51,745 bases of DNA from an uncultured Phycisphaeraceae bacterium (GCA_937899905.1 CALCCF010000106.1:1-51745); one strand, 5' to 3'; shown: positions 18,759 to 28,337, counted from the stretch's first letter. Translations and numbers: made by a program. The notes: generated by a model from the letters alone, not told the origin.

Positions 18759-20816
18759 ATGATCAGAGCGTTGTTATTCGTAGTTGTAGCTCTCGTGCAT
18801 GCCAGCCCGCTGAGTGCCGCTGCCCAGGATGGTTCGTCCCTCCCGCCATTCGCGCCGTCGGACGTCTTCGAACTCGAGCGCGCGGGCGATCCTCGCATCT
18901 CGCCCGACGGTCGCACGGTCGTGTACACACGCCTGGGCTTCGATGTCCTCAAGGATCGCGGCACCTCATCGCTGTGGATCATCAACACCGACGGCACCGG
19001 GCACGAGCCGTTGGTCTCGCTCGAGGCGGGCGTCTCGCAGCCTCGATGGTCGCCCAGCGGTGATCGGATTGCCTTCGTCTCGACCTTTGACGGGCGCTCA
19101 CAGATCTTCGTGCACCACATCGAGAGCGGGCGCACTGGACCGATCACGCGGCTGACACAATCACCAAGCTCGCTCGCGTGGTCGCCCGACGGACGACAGA
19201 TCGCCTTCGGCATGTTCGTGCCGGGCGAGGGAGCGCCCACCGCGTCGATGCCGAGACCCCCCGAAGGGGCCGACTGGGGACCGCCCATCGAGATTATCGA
19301 TGACCTCGTGTACCGCATCGACGGGCGCGGCGACCTCAAGCCCGGCGACACCCACCTCTTCGTGGTCTCTTCGGATGGCGGCACCGCGCGGCAGCTCACC
19401 TCGGGTGAATTCGATCACAACGGTCCCTACTCGTGGACACCCGACGGCTCGACCATCGTCCTCAGCGCAAACCGGCGCGAGGATCACGTGCTCCAGCCGC
19501 TGGATTCGGATCTCCATGCCGTCGACGTTGCGACGGGTTCGATAACGCAACTCACGTCCCGCTTTGGCCCCGACACCCAGCCGGCGGTTTCGCCCGATGG
19601 ACGCACGATCGCGTACGTCGGCTTCGATGATCGCTTCCAGGCATACCAGCCCGAGAAGCTCTACCTGATCGATATCGATGGCGCGAACCCTCGAATCCTC
19701 ACCAATGACCTTGATCGCGAGGTCGCCGCACCCGTATGGAGCTCCGATGGTCGGGCCATCTACGTGCGTTCCACCGATCTCGGGCGCACCAAGATCTTGC
19801 GCGTCGACGCGAACACCCGTGGCGTTACAGAAGTCGCGATTGATCTTGGCGGCATGTCCCTCGGGCGTCCCTACGGCGGCGGATCATTTACTGTCAGCGA
19901 CAACGACGCCATCGCCTTTTCGCAAGCCTCGCACACACGGCCCGCCGAGCTCGCGATCGCGAGGCGTGGAGCCGTGCGCACGATCACCGATCTCAACGGC
20001 GATCTCATGGACCACCGGGACATGCGGCCCATCGAGATGTTCTGGACCGAGTCTTCCATCGACGAGAAACGCATCCAGAGCTGGTACGTCACGCCCCCCG
20101 GCTTCGATCCGTCCAAAATGTACCCGATGATCCTCGAGATCCACGGCGGGCCCGTCGCCGACTACGGCCCGCGCTTCGCCAGCGAGATCCAGCTCTTCGC
20201 CGCGACGGGCTATGTCACGCTCTACGTGAACCCGCGTGGCTCGACGAGCTACGGCGAGGCCTTCGGGAACGCCATCCATCATGCATACCCGGGCGACGAC
20301 TACCAGGACCTCATCGACGCCGTCGACGACCTGATCGCCAAGGGCTTCATCGACGAAGACCGCCTCTTCGTCACGGGCGGCTCGGGCGGCGGCGTGCTCA
20401 CGGCGTGGATCGTCGGCAACACCGATCGGTTCGCGGGCGCGGTCGTCGCCAAGCCCGTCATCAACTGGTACTCCATGATCCTGTACGGCGACTTTCCGGC
20501 CTTCTTCATGAAGTACTGGTTCCCCGGCCCGCCGTGGGAGCACCAGGACCACTACATGGCGCGATCACCGATCTCACTCGTCGGCAACGTCACGACGCCC
20601 ACGATGTTGCTCACTGGCTCGAACGACCTGCGCACGCCCCTGGCAGAGACGGAGCAGTATTACACCGCGCTCAAGCTGCGAGAGATCCCGACCAAGCTGG
20701 TGCGCGTGCCCGACGCCGCCCACGGCATCGCGGCCAAGCCGTCAAACCTCATCGCCAAGGTCGCCGAGATCTTGGCCTGGTTCGAAGAGCATGATCCTGG
20801 GGCCGATGACAAATAG
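18759..20816 (+). CDS. Secreted S9 family prolyl-oligopeptidase-like peptidase
   Basis: 685 residues. Signal peptide MIRALLFVVVALVHASPLSA. Residues about 35-400 contain TolB/WD40-like beta-propeller repeats (RISPDGRTVVY, RWSPSGDRIAF, AWSPDGRQIAF, AVSPDGRTIAY, VWSSDGRAIYV). The C-terminal alpha/beta-hydrolase domain has the S9 triad: S542 in GGSGGG, D623 in GSNDLRTP and H655 in DAAHGI. This matches periplasmic dipeptidyl- or acylaminoacyl-peptidases that degrade short peptides, and could work downstream of the two endoproteases in the window. ATG 18759 has GGGGCGGAGAG upstream. No partner gene overlaps it. Confidence 0.93.
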   Translation: MIRALLFVVVALVHASPLSAAAQDGSSLPPFAPSDVFELERAGDPRISPDGRTVVYTRLGFDVLKDRGTSSLWIINTDGTGHEPLVSLEAGVSQPRWSPSGDRIAFVSTFDGRSQIFVHHIESGRTGPITRLTQSPSSLAWSPDGRQIAFGMFVPGEGAPTASMPRPPEGADWGPPIEIIDDLVYRIDGRGDLKPGDTHLFVVSSDGGTARQLTSGEFDHNGPYSWTPDGSTIVLSANRREDHVLQPLDSDLHAVDVATGSITQLTSRFGPDTQPAVSPDGRTIAYVGFDDRFQAYQPEKLYLIDIDGANPRILTNDLDREVAAPVWSSDGRAIYVRSTDLGRTKILRVDANTRGVTEVAIDLGGMSLGRPYGGGSFTVSDNDAIAFSQASHTRPAELAIARRGAVRTITDLNGDLMDHRDMRPIEMFWTESSIDEKRIQSWYVTPPGFDPSKMYPMILEIHGGPVADYGPRFASEIQLFAATGYVTLYVNPRGSTSYGEAFGNAIHHAYPGDDYQDLIDAVDDLIAKGFIDEDRLFVTGGSGGGVLTAWIVGNTDRFAGAVVAKPVINWYSMILYGDFPAFFMKYWFPGPPWEHQDHYMARSPISLVGNVTTPTMLLTGSNDLRTPLAETEQYYTALKLREIPTKLVRVPDAAHGIAAKPSNLIAKVAEILAWFEEHDPGADDK

Positions 20817-20866
20817 GTCGCGAATTTTCGATCGGTTTTTCTGGTCTCGCCTGTATGATCAAGAGA

Positions 20867-20917
20867 CTGGGCGGGGGACGCGAGAGCCCAGGGTGAGCGG
20901 TCCGCGGCTGATCAGCC
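20867..20917 (+). promoter_or_regulatory. Hairpin and palindrome in the leader of a PEP-CTERM-type gene
   Basis: An inverted repeat CTGGGC/GCCCAG (20867-20891) is followed by the perfect 12-bp palindrome GGCTGATCAGCC (20906-20917), 44 bases before the ATG of the next gene. They could be leader RNA structure or an operator. No stronger promoter signal is clear. Confidence 0.3.
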
Positions 20918-20961
20918 CTCGTAGACGCGGCACCAGAAGATAAGAACAAAGGACGAACGCG

Positions 20962-21525
20962 ATGAAGAAGATCATTATCCTCGCAGCTGTAACGTCGTTT
21001 GCCGCATCTGCCGCCGCCGCACCGGTCATCTACATCCATGAAGGATCCGGCTCGGGCACGCTCGATGGCGTCGCGTTCGATAGCTCGTTCACCATCAGGG
21101 CGCTCGCCGACACCGACAACATCGTCAGTTTTTCGGGCGGCCTGGCCGTCCAGCACGACTCTGCCACCATCGACATCGATGGCGTGGGGAGCTTCGACTT
21201 CTTGATCGATACTCGCACCTTCGTGAACAACCGTGTCGAGCTCATTGGCTTCTCGCGATCCGACGGTGGCGGCACGGGCGGCCTCGACCTCTTCAACGGA
21301 CCATTCGACCCGGCTCTGGGCAGCTACGACCTTGGAGCCCCCTTTGGCCCAATCTTGGGAGACGGCGAACTGCTCCAGTGGGCCTCTACACCGGTCGACA
21401 CCACCGGTGGCGTGCTCTTTTTCGATAGCGACTTCACCGACGCCCGATTCACCGCCATCCCCGCGCCCGGCACCGCCAGCCTCGCGATCATCGCGGGCCT
21501 GGCGGCCGTTCGACGCCGTCGCTGA
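20962..21525 (+). CDS. Exported protein with PEP-CTERM-like sorting tail
   Basis: 187 residues. Signal peptide MKKIIILAAVTSFAASAAAA, a beta-rich middle domain of unknown function, and a C-terminal tail of PAPGT, a hydrophobic stretch (about 163-182) and RRRR. In planctomycetes this tail type is handled like PEP-CTERM signals for sorting to the cell surface by an exosortase-type transpeptidase; none is encoded here. AAAGGACGAACGCG precedes the ATG. It is related in plan, but not closely in sequence, to the eight-copy family at 30891-35700. Confidence 0.85.
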   Translation: MKKIIILAAVTSFAASAAAAPVIYIHEGSGSGTLDGVAFDSSFTIRALADTDNIVSFSGGLAVQHDSATIDIDGVGSFDFLIDTRTFVNNRVELIGFSRSDGGGTGGLDLFNGPFDPALGSYDLGAPFGPILGDGELLQWASTPVDTTGGVLFFDSDFTDARFTAIPAPGTASLAIIAGLAAVRRRR

Positions 21526-21597
21526 GGCGTGCCGAGCGGTCCGCCTCGCCGCCACCACCCGTCCCAGTCGCAACGCTTCAACGTACAGCAGCCCCCA

Positions 21598-21624
21598 GCT
21601 CGATGCACACGCGGTGCATCGAGC
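21598..21624. other. Perfect 11-bp hairpin downstream of tRNA-Tyr
   Basis: GCTCGATGCAC (21598-21608) pairs fully with GTGCATCGAGC (21614-21624) around a 5-base loop. It lies between the convergent PEP-CTERM-type gene and tRNA-Tyr. There is no immediate T-run on either strand, so it could be a bidirectional transcription end or a tRNA 3' processing element rather than a classic terminator. Confidence 0.4.
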
Positions 21625-21656
21625 CGGAAGCTGCTTCTCTTTGCGATCCGGGGAAA

Positions 21657-21739
21657 TGGGCGAGGAGGGATTCGAACCCCCGAAGGCGTATGCCAGCAGA
21701 TTTACAGTCTGCCCCCGTTGGCCACTTGGGTACTCGCCC
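21657..21739 (-). tRNA. tRNA-Tyr (anticodon GTA)
   Basis: 83 bases on the minus strand. Acceptor stem GGGCGAG pairs with CTCGCCC, followed by discriminator A. The anticodon arm is GCAGA-CTGTAAA-TCTGC, giving GTA. There is a long variable arm, as expected for class II tRNA-Tyr, and a standard T arm (GGGGGTTCGAATCCCTC). CCA is not encoded. Confidence 0.97.
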
Positions 21740-21779
21740 GCTGGGGCCATGATGTTAGCCGGGATTCTCTCTCGCGTCG

Positions 21780-22589
21780 TCAGGCCTCGCCCGCTTCCAC
21801 AGCCGGCGGCTCGTCCTCGAACACCAAAGGCGGTGGATCGACCGGCTGGCCGCGGCGTTGGGGTAGGGCGACCGCCTGGGTCTCGCCCGAGAGCACAACG
21901 GGCACCAGCAGGGGCTGGCCAGGCCGTGGATCGCCGAGCATGGGGGCAACCAGGTCCCGCACCACGCCACCCTGTGCGAAGTCGAACTGGCGATAAACCT
22001 GTCTGGGCGGGCCGCAGCGCGCCGGCTCGGCGGCAAGACCGTTCGCCGAAAGGAACGCGGCCATCGCCTCGAGAAACCCGGCATCGGGTACTGAGCCACC
22101 CGGAACGCCCAGGAACGCGCATGGGCTCGATGCCGACATCGCAACCCCGGGCGCGGCAAGGTACAGGTCACCGGTAAACCCCATGGCTTCCAAGAGGGCC
22201 GCGAGCTCTGCCGGGTGCTCGAGGCTGGCCGGCCCGTCATCGACGCACCATTCGAGCCCGGCGGCTCGGGCACCCTGGAGCGCCAGACGGGCGTCCTCGA
22301 TCAGCTCGTGCAGTTCCTCGGGCCAGGGCTCGTCGGCCCACACCTCGGCAAGGTCCCGGGCGTGGCTGTCCAGCCCGACCGAAGCGGTGTCGATGGCGAG
22401 CGCACGGCCATCACCGAGGTCGTGCTCATCGAGGTCACGCAGCGCGAGCGCGATGGCCTGCAGCCCGATGATCGACGCCACGCTCTCGCGCCACCGCCCG
22501 CCCGAGCCCGAGGTCGGCAACGCGACGGCGGACTTCGCGAACTCGGTCCATCGTGCCAGAAGGACGGCCCAGGTGATCGACTCTGCCAT
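21780..22589 (-). CDS. Conserved-looking hypothetical protein
   Basis: 269 residues, soluble, no signal peptide or membrane helix. I recognise no family. The N-terminal half has helices and a WAVLLARW / WADEPWPEEL pattern; the C-terminal tail is Pro- and Glu-rich. It starts 21 bases after the adenylate kinase stop on the same strand and so is probably co-transcribed with it, ending just before tRNA-Tyr. The coding case rests on the uninterrupted frame, the tight operon spacing and ordinary protein composition. Confidence 0.72.
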   Translation of the reverse strand: MAESITWAVLLARWTEFAKSAVALPTSGSGGRWRESVASIIGLQAIALALRDLDEHDLGDGRALAIDTASVGLDSHARDLAEVWADEPWPEELHELIEDARLALQGARAAGLEWCVDDGPASLEHPAELAALLEAMGFTGDLYLAAPGVAMSASSPCAFLGVPGGSVPDAGFLEAMAAFLSANGLAAEPARCGPPRQVYRQFDFAQGGVVRDLVAPMLGDPRPGQPLLVPVVLSGETQAVALPQRRGQPVDPPPLVFEDEPPAVEAGEA

Positions 22590-22610
22590 GGAAAGAGGGT
22601 ACGCGGCGGG

Positions 22611-23240
22611 CTAGAGGGCCCCGCTCATCTCCTGCTGGCCAAAGAGCTCGTCGTGGATCGGCGCGAGCGCTTCCATCGTGTGGATGAGCACCTGGACGGG
22701 CGTGCCGATGGCATCGACCTCGTGGATGAGATCGGGCGAGTAGAAGTCCAGCACCGGACGTGTCTCGTGCTCGTAGACCTCCCAGCGCCGGCGGATCACC
22801 TCTTCGCGGGCGTCATCGGCGCGGTTCTCGCGGAGCGCCCGCTTGCGGAGACGCATGAGCATGGCGCTCATGTCACGGCAAACCAGGTGCACGATCGCCT
22901 TCACGTCGATGTGCTCTTCCAGCAGTTCGGCCTGCTTCACGTTCCGGGGAATGCCATCAAGGACGAGGATCTCGGCGTGGGGCTTATAGATGCTCAGCGT
23001 CACTTGGGCGTGGAGGTTCTCTTTCCACATCGCCACGGTCACGTCGTCGGGCACGAGTTCGCCCTTGGACGAATACTCGTAGAACGTCCGACCGAGGTCG
23101 GAGTGGATGTCCAGCGTGCGGAAGACCTCGCCGCACGAGAGGTGGTAGAACCCGGGAACCTGCCCGAGGATCTTGCCCTGCGTGCCCTTTCCGGCACCCG
23201 GGGCCCCGAACAGCAACGCGGCTGGAACACGCTCGGCCAT
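22611..23240 (-). CDS. adk: Adenylate kinase family nucleoside monophosphate kinase
   Basis: 209 residues, cytoplasmic. The P-loop is GAPGAGKGTQ (12-21, Lys18). An NMP-binding segment (SCGEVFR) and the DGIPRN motif that binds AMP follow, so ATP + AMP to 2 ADP is the expected reaction. The LID region (after about residue 130) is short, with no zinc-binding cysteines. DGIPRN in place of the usual DGFPR and the somewhat divergent LID leave some room for another NMP specificity. I start at ATG 23240, before which AAAGGGA lies; the frame extends to 23450 but that part reads through the EF-G terminator. Confidence 0.87.
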   Translation of the reverse strand: MAERVPAALLFGAPGAGKGTQGKILGQVPGFYHLSCGEVFRTLDIHSDLGRTFYEYSSKGELVPDDVTVAMWKENLHAQVTLSIYKPHAEILVLDGIPRNVKQAELLEEHIDVKAIVHLVCRDMSAMLMRLRKRALRENRADDAREEVIRRRWEVYEHETRPVLDFYSPDLIHEVDAIGTPVQVLIHTMEALAPIHDELFGQQEMSGAL

Positions 23241-23417
23241 CGCAGCATCCCTTTCAACGGGCGTGTGGCGCGGGAAGACACGATCCCGCACGACCAGACC
23301 CGGAACGAATGATAAGGCCCCGTCCTCCAAAAAGCCGCCCGTTGCGTTGCTGAGAAGGCCGATTCCTGCGGGCTGTGCGGGTGGCCCGTCGCTATCGGAA
23401 CCGCGCACATGCCAATG

Positions 23418-23448
23418 AAAAAGGGGCCTCCGCGATCGCGGAAACCCC
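23418..23448 (-). terminator. Rho-independent terminator of fusA
   Basis: On the minus strand GGGGTTTCCGCG pairs with CGCGGAGGCCCC, with two G-U pairs, followed by TTTTT (23422-23418). It lies 30 bases after the EF-G stop. Confidence 0.82.
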
Positions 23449-23477
23449 AAAGTGCTCTTGGCCTGTTTCGTCCGGAC

Positions 23478-25598
23478 TCAGCCGGCGGCGATGACTTCCT
23501 GCATCAGGTTGGCCGGCATGGCGCGGTACTCCTGGAACTCCATGGAGGCGGCCGCGCGGCCCTGGCTCATGCCGCGGAGGGTCGTGGTGTAGCCGAACAT
23601 CTCGCTCAGCGGGCACTCGGCGGTGATCTCGCGGATGCCGGATCCGCGATCCTCGGTGTCGATGATCATGCCGCGCCGGCCCGAGATGTCGCCGGTCACG
23701 TTTCCGAAGAACTCCTCGGGCGTGGTGATGACGACCTTCATGATCGGCTCGAGCAGCACGCTGCGGGCCTTGGACACCGCATCACGCAAAGCCAGCCTTG
23801 CGGCTTGCTCGAAGGCAACCTGCGAGCTATCGACCGGGTGGTACGAGCCGTCGACCAGCTCGGCCTTGATGTTGATCAGCGGATAGCCCGCGGTCACACC
23901 GCTGGCCGCGGTCTGGCGCACGCCGACCTCGACCGATGGGATGAACTCCTTGGGCACCGAACCGCCGACGATCTTGTTCTCGAAGGCGACGCCGTCGACG
24001 AACTTCACGCCGTCGGCTTCGGCCTCTTCCTTCGTGTAGGGGCGGAGGTTGATCGTGACGTCGCCGAACTGACCGCGACCGCCCGTCTGCTTGACGAACT
24101 TCCCGCGAACGTCGGTGGCCTCGCCCTGGATCGCCTCGCGGTAGCTCACACGCGGCTTGCCGACCTGGACGCCGATCTTCATGTCGCGGGTGAGCTTGTT
24201 CTTGATGATCTCAAGGTGCAACTCGCCCATGCCGGCGATGATGGTCTGGCCGGTCTCGTCGTCGTAGTGGCTCTGGAAGCTGGGGTCCTCGCGGCGGATC
24301 GTCACGAGAGCCTCAGAGAGCTTGCGCTTGTCGTCGCTGGTGTTCGGCTCGATGGACATCGAGATCACCGGATCGGGGAAGTCCATCCGCTCCAGCAGGA
24401 TCGGCTCGTTGTTGTCGCACAGGGTGTCGCCCGTGATCGAGTCCTTGATGCCGATGACGGCGACGATCGAACCGGCATGGGCGGCGTCGAGCGCCTCACG
24501 CGTCTTGGCCTGCATCTGGTAGATACGGCTGACGATCTCGCGCTTGCCGTTGCCGGGGTTCAGCACGCGGCTGCCCTTCTCGAGCGTGCCCGAGTAGATG
24601 CGCGCGTACGTCAGATCGCCATGGCTGTCGGCCACAACCTTGAAAACCAGGGCCGAGAACGGCGCCTTGGAGTCGTGCGGGCGGCTGAGCTTGTTCTCGG
24701 GGTCCTTGGGGTTGACGCCCTGGACCTCGGGAACCTCGGTCGGGTTCGGTAGGTAGTCGATGACGCCGTCCAGAAGGCGCTGCACGCCGATGTTCTTCAG
24801 GGCCGAGCCGCAGAAGACGGGGTTGCACTGCAGGTTCAGTGTGCCCTTTCGCAGAGCGGCGCGGATGTCGTCGACCGTGACCGAGGCCTCATCCTCGAGG
24901 TACTTCTCGGTCAGGTCATCGTCGAGCGCACTCGCGGCGTCCACCAACTCGTGACGCCATTGCTCGGCCTCGTCCTTCAGGTTCTCGGGGATGTCCTTCT
25001 CGGTCACCACCGCGCCCTGCTCGTCGGCGTCGAAGTAGAACGCGCGCATACCCAGCAGATCGATGATGCCCTCGAGCTCGTTGCCGGCGCCGATGGGGAT
25101 CTGCACGGCGATGGCGTTGGCACCCAGGCGCTTCTTGATGCTCTTGAAGCTGAACTCGAAGTTGGCCCCGATCTTGTCCATCTTGTTGATGTAACACACG
25201 CGCGGCACGTTGTAGCGGTCGGCCTGACGCCAGACCGTCTCACTCTGGGCCTCGACGCCCTCTTTGCCGTCGAAGACAGCAACGGCGCCGTCGAGCACGC
25301 GGAGCGAACGCTCGACCTCGATCGTGAAGTCGACGTGGCCGGGCGTATCGATCAGGTTGATCTGGTACTCGACGTCGTTGCGGACCCACGCGCAGGTGGT
25401 TGCGGCCGACTGGATGGTGATGCCGCGCTCCTGCTCTTCCTGCAGGAAGTCCATCGTCGCGGTGCCTTCGTGCACCTCGCCCAGCTTGTGGGTCTTGCCG
25501 GTGTAGAAGAGGATGCGCTCGGTGACGGTGGTCTTGCCCGCATCGATGTGGGCGGCGATCCCGATGTTTCGAACCCTATTGAGTGGCAACTCGGCCAT
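23478..25598 (-). CDS. fusA: Translation elongation factor G
   Basis: 706 residues. GTPase motifs are all present: G1 HIDAGKTT (17-24), G2 RGITIQSA, G3 DTPGHVDF, G4 NKMDK and G5 GSA, followed by domains II-V. It drives translocation of tRNA-mRNA on the ribosome. ATG 25598 follows GAGGA; the longer frame to 25733 adds 45 residues unlike EF-G. It stands alone, without rpsL/rpsG/tuf beside it, and has its own terminator. Planctomycetes often have several EF-G copies; the normal motifs and length fit the main or a near-canonical copy, but I cannot tell which paralog this is. Confidence 0.96.
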   Translation of the reverse strand: MAELPLNRVRNIGIAAHIDAGKTTVTERILFYTGKTHKLGEVHEGTATMDFLQEEQERGITIQSAATTCAWVRNDVEYQINLIDTPGHVDFTIEVERSLRVLDGAVAVFDGKEGVEAQSETVWRQADRYNVPRVCYINKMDKIGANFEFSFKSIKKRLGANAIAVQIPIGAGNELEGIIDLLGMRAFYFDADEQGAVVTEKDIPENLKDEAEQWRHELVDAASALDDDLTEKYLEDEASVTVDDIRAALRKGTLNLQCNPVFCGSALKNIGVQRLLDGVIDYLPNPTEVPEVQGVNPKDPENKLSRPHDSKAPFSALVFKVVADSHGDLTYARIYSGTLEKGSRVLNPGNGKREIVSRIYQMQAKTREALDAAHAGSIVAVIGIKDSITGDTLCDNNEPILLERMDFPDPVISMSIEPNTSDDKRKLSEALVTIRREDPSFQSHYDDETGQTIIAGMGELHLEIIKNKLTRDMKIGVQVGKPRVSYREAIQGEATDVRGKFVKQTGGRGQFGDVTINLRPYTKEEAEADGVKFVDGVAFENKIVGGSVPKEFIPSVEVGVRQTAASGVTAGYPLINIKAELVDGSYHPVDSSQVAFEQAARLALRDAVSKARSVLLEPIMKVVITTPEEFFGNVTGDISGRRGMIIDTEDRGSGIREITAECPLSEMFGYTTTLRGMSQGRAAASMEFQEYRAMPANLMQEVIAAG

Positions 25599-25992
25599 GG
25601 CGTCGTCCTCGCGTCCTCGATCTCTGGGCCCGCGCTCGCGAGCCATTTCGTCACCAATCGCCACACCCGGGCACACGCCGAGCAGAGGCGTCCGCAAGCC
25701 CGCTGGGCGGGCGTCGCACTGCTGAAATCTCATCGGCCCTTGGGACTCCCGCCCTCAGACCGATCCCGTTCTCTCCTCCAACTCGCCCAACACCACGGTC
25801 GCCGAGAAGCTGCTGCCCAGGTCGTGACCGCCGTGCCAAGAAGCCAACCCCAGCCGCCAGAAAGGCTTAAAGCCCAAGCGACGGGATCAGAAACGACACC
25901 CTGACGATACCTGAACGCTACCCGGCCGCCGAAGCGAATCCGCGAGTCGAAGCATAATGCTAGAACCCACTACGAGGGCGTCAAGCCAAGGG
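25599..25992. other. Leader and promoter region of fusA
   Basis: 394 bases with no supported gene. It includes a candidate minus-strand promoter (25957-25984) and a GCCCGC-TGG-GCGGGC hairpin (25698-25712) in the likely leader. Short frames here have no recognisable content. Confidence 0.5.
25957..25984 (-). promoter_or_regulatory. Candidate sigma-70 promoter for fusA
   Basis: On the minus strand TTGACG (25984-25979) and TAGCAT (25962-25957) are spaced by 16 bases. This would give a leader of about 350 bases. The spacing and the first hexamer are good, but it is one match in a long region and so tentative. Confidence 0.3.
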
Positions 25993-28302
25993 TCAACCCG
26001 AATCATCGGCCAGAAAGGCCTCCAACTCGCCCCGCTGCTCGTCGCTAAGGCCGGCTCCAAGGCGATCGAGCCGCATGAGCTCGTCGGATTCGAGGGCGGC
26101 CGCGGCGCTTCGGCGGGCCTCAGCGAGCAGCCCGAGGTCCCTGGCGATCGCAAACCGCCGGTACTTCAGCTGGGGGCTGGCGGGGTTCAGTGCTTCCGCC
26201 CGACTGAGTGCCTCGAGCACGCGCTCCCCATTCGTGCTGTCCGGATCGAGCGTGGAGAGCACGGTGGCCAAGTGTGAGAAGTTCTGGCCCGAGATCGGCT
26301 CGGCCTCGGCAGCCCTCTGCGCCAGATCGAGCGCCCTTTGCCTGGCCACTTCGTCACGACCGACAGAGGCGATGAGCCAGGCCCGAGAGGCGGTCCGCAG
26401 TGTCGGGCCGTCGGCGGGCGCGGCTTCGACCGCGCGATCCATCGCCTCGGCGGCTTGGCGCGACGTCCGAGCAGACAAGACGCGAAGACCCTCGGCTAGA
26501 TTGCCGGGCGAGACACGCTGGCCGAGCGTCTGCGACAGCTCCTCGGCCACCGCCCGGAACACTCGAGGGTCGCCGCCGCTGGCTTCCAGCAGCGTGCGGT
26601 ACTCGGCCGGCTGCCTCGCGCGATCGGCGGCGACCCGCATCGCGCCCTGCCACGACCACAAAGCGGGTAATGCCAAGACAGCAACACAGAGCGCAAGCAG
26701 CCCTGGCACTGCGCCAACGACCCAACCGATGCGACGCGCCGGCACGCGAGGTTGGTCCCCATCCGCGTCGCACGACACCGCGAGCCCGAGCCACGCCGCG
26801 AAGAGCGATGCCGACCCGATGAGCACCGGGGTCATCTCGATCTGGCCGTGCGCAATGAGTAGCAGGGCGGCCGCACCGGATCCGATCGCGATGCAGCGAC
26901 GCGGCGCATGCCACAGGGCCCAGGCCAACACGATCCAGCCGGTCAGCCCACCGATCCATGCCATCACGAGTGCGGGGGTGAGCCCGCCAACGGACGCGAT
27001 CTCGAATCGCGCGCCAAGAGCCACCGCCATAGCCGGACCCGCCAGCAGCCACAGCCTGGGGAGTGGGTCAGGCTCGGGCTCTTCCGTGTTGCGAGCGAGC
27101 AGCGCCCGAGCAGCACCACCGCCCGCGAAGAGCACGAGCGCCAGCACGGCGAGCCCAACCACGACGCCCATCGTCGCCGCCGCATCGAACACAATGCTGT
27201 GCGGGCTCGCGGCGTTCTCGGGGCTGATCGGGTTCTTCGCCAGCGCGTACGCGTCCTTAAACCCTCCGGGACCGACGCCCAGCAGCGGACTGTCGAGCGC
27301 GATCCGGCTCGCGGCTTCGATGTAGAACCAGCGGAAGAGCAGGCTGAGCTCACCGATCGCCTCGCCGACCATACCGCGCGCCATCAGCGCGCCGATGGGC
27401 CCGGCGACCACGAGCAACGCAAGCACACCCGCAACGCGATCTCGCACACGACCGGCGCGCAATGCCAAGGGTGCGAACCGGCCTATCGCGACCAGACCCA
27501 GCCCAAGCACCCCCGCCACCATCGCGCCCTTGCTGCCGCCATACACGACGAGGCCGAGGGATACGAGCGCACCGACGCCCGCAATGATTGCGACAACCTT
27601 GCGCCCGCTCAGCGCCGCAGCCGCGAGTGCCACGCCGCCGGCGGCCAGGAACGACGCGACCACGTTCGAGAATCCGATCCAGCCCGTGACCTCGGGCTGG
27701 CGCAGCCGGCGCTCGAAGGCGCGGGCGCCCGCGCTGCCGTCGGTGAGTCCCTGTGCGGCCAGCATCTGCTCTCGATTCGCCTCGAACTGCGCCAGCGTGA
27801 GCGGGTGCTCGACGAGCAGCTGCACCAGGCCCTTCGTCACGAACATGGCCGTAACGCCACCGAGCAGCGCGAACACGAGCCGTCGCGTCAGCGCTTGCGT
27901 CGCGCCACGCACGATCGCGCCAGCCCCGGCGAGCGCCGCCAGCCACGCGAGCGCCGGCGAGAGGTCTGCCGGCCGAGGGCCATCGGGCAGACCATGGACG
28001 AGCCCGACCAGGGTCACGAGCACAAGCGCGACGGCATACGCCGACCAACGCAGCCACTTGGTCGACGGCGCGAGCAGCAGCACGATCGAAGTGAGCACGA
28101 GTGTGAGCACATCGAGCACCGCCGCCTCTCGTGGGCCGAACGCGCCCGACGGCGCCGCGATCGTGAACGGATCGAGCCCCCAGCCCGGCGTCGGTTCGAA
28201 CGCGACCATCGCGCGAAGGCACGCGACGAGGGCCACGACGACCGTGAGGCCGTGGGCCAGCCCCATGGAGGGCGTAGTTGGGTTGGAGTTCGGCTCGGCC
28301 AT
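25993..28302 (-). CDS. O-antigen ligase / polymerase-like membrane protein with TPR-like tail
   Basis: 769 residues. The first about 550 residues hold 11-13 hydrophobic segments. The region near 325-360 (RWFYIEAASRIALDSPLLGV, GPGGF, ENAASPHSIVFD) is typical of the Wzy/O-antigen ligase superfamily, including the His of the family loop. Residues about 560-769 are soluble, Ala-rich helical repeats resembling tetratricopeptides (ALDLAQRAAEAEPISGQNFS, VLEALSRAEALNPASPQLKY). It probably ligates or polymerises lipid-linked glycans at the inner membrane. Last gene of the operon with the transferase at 29016-30110; the gap to the gene before is 35 bases. The ATG at 28302 has no strong ribosome site, so the start is less certain. 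Confidence 0.85.
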   Translation of the reverse strand: MAEPNSNPTTPSMGLAHGLTVVVALVACLRAMVAFEPTPGWGLDPFTIAAPSGAFGPREAAVLDVLTLVLTSIVLLLAPSTKWLRWSAYAVALVLVTLVGLVHGLPDGPRPADLSPALAWLAALAGAGAIVRGATQALTRRLVFALLGGVTAMFVTKGLVQLLVEHPLTLAQFEANREQMLAAQGLTDGSAGARAFERRLRQPEVTGWIGFSNVVASFLAAGGVALAAAALSGRKVVAIIAGVGALVSLGLVVYGGSKGAMVAGVLGLGLVAIGRFAPLALRAGRVRDRVAGVLALLVVAGPIGALMARGMVGEAIGELSLLFRWFYIEAASRIALDSPLLGVGPGGFKDAYALAKNPISPENAASPHSIVFDAAATMGVVVGLAVLALVLFAGGGAARALLARNTEEPEPDPLPRLWLLAGPAMAVALGARFEIASVGGLTPALVMAWIGGLTGWIVLAWALWHAPRRCIAIGSGAAALLLIAHGQIEMTPVLIGSASLFAAWLGLAVSCDADGDQPRVPARRIGWVVGAVPGLLALCVAVLALPALWSWQGAMRVAADRARQPAEYRTLLEASGGDPRVFRAVAEELSQTLGQRVSPGNLAEGLRVLSARTSRQAAEAMDRAVEAAPADGPTLRTASRAWLIASVGRDEVARQRALDLAQRAAEAEPISGQNFSHLATVLSTLDPDSTNGERVLEALSRAEALNPASPQLKYRRFAIARDLGLLAEARRSAAAALESDELMRLDRLGAGLSDEQRGELEAFLADDSG

Positions 28303-28337
28303 GGGTGCGCCCGAGTCTACGGCCTCGCACCCCAAGG

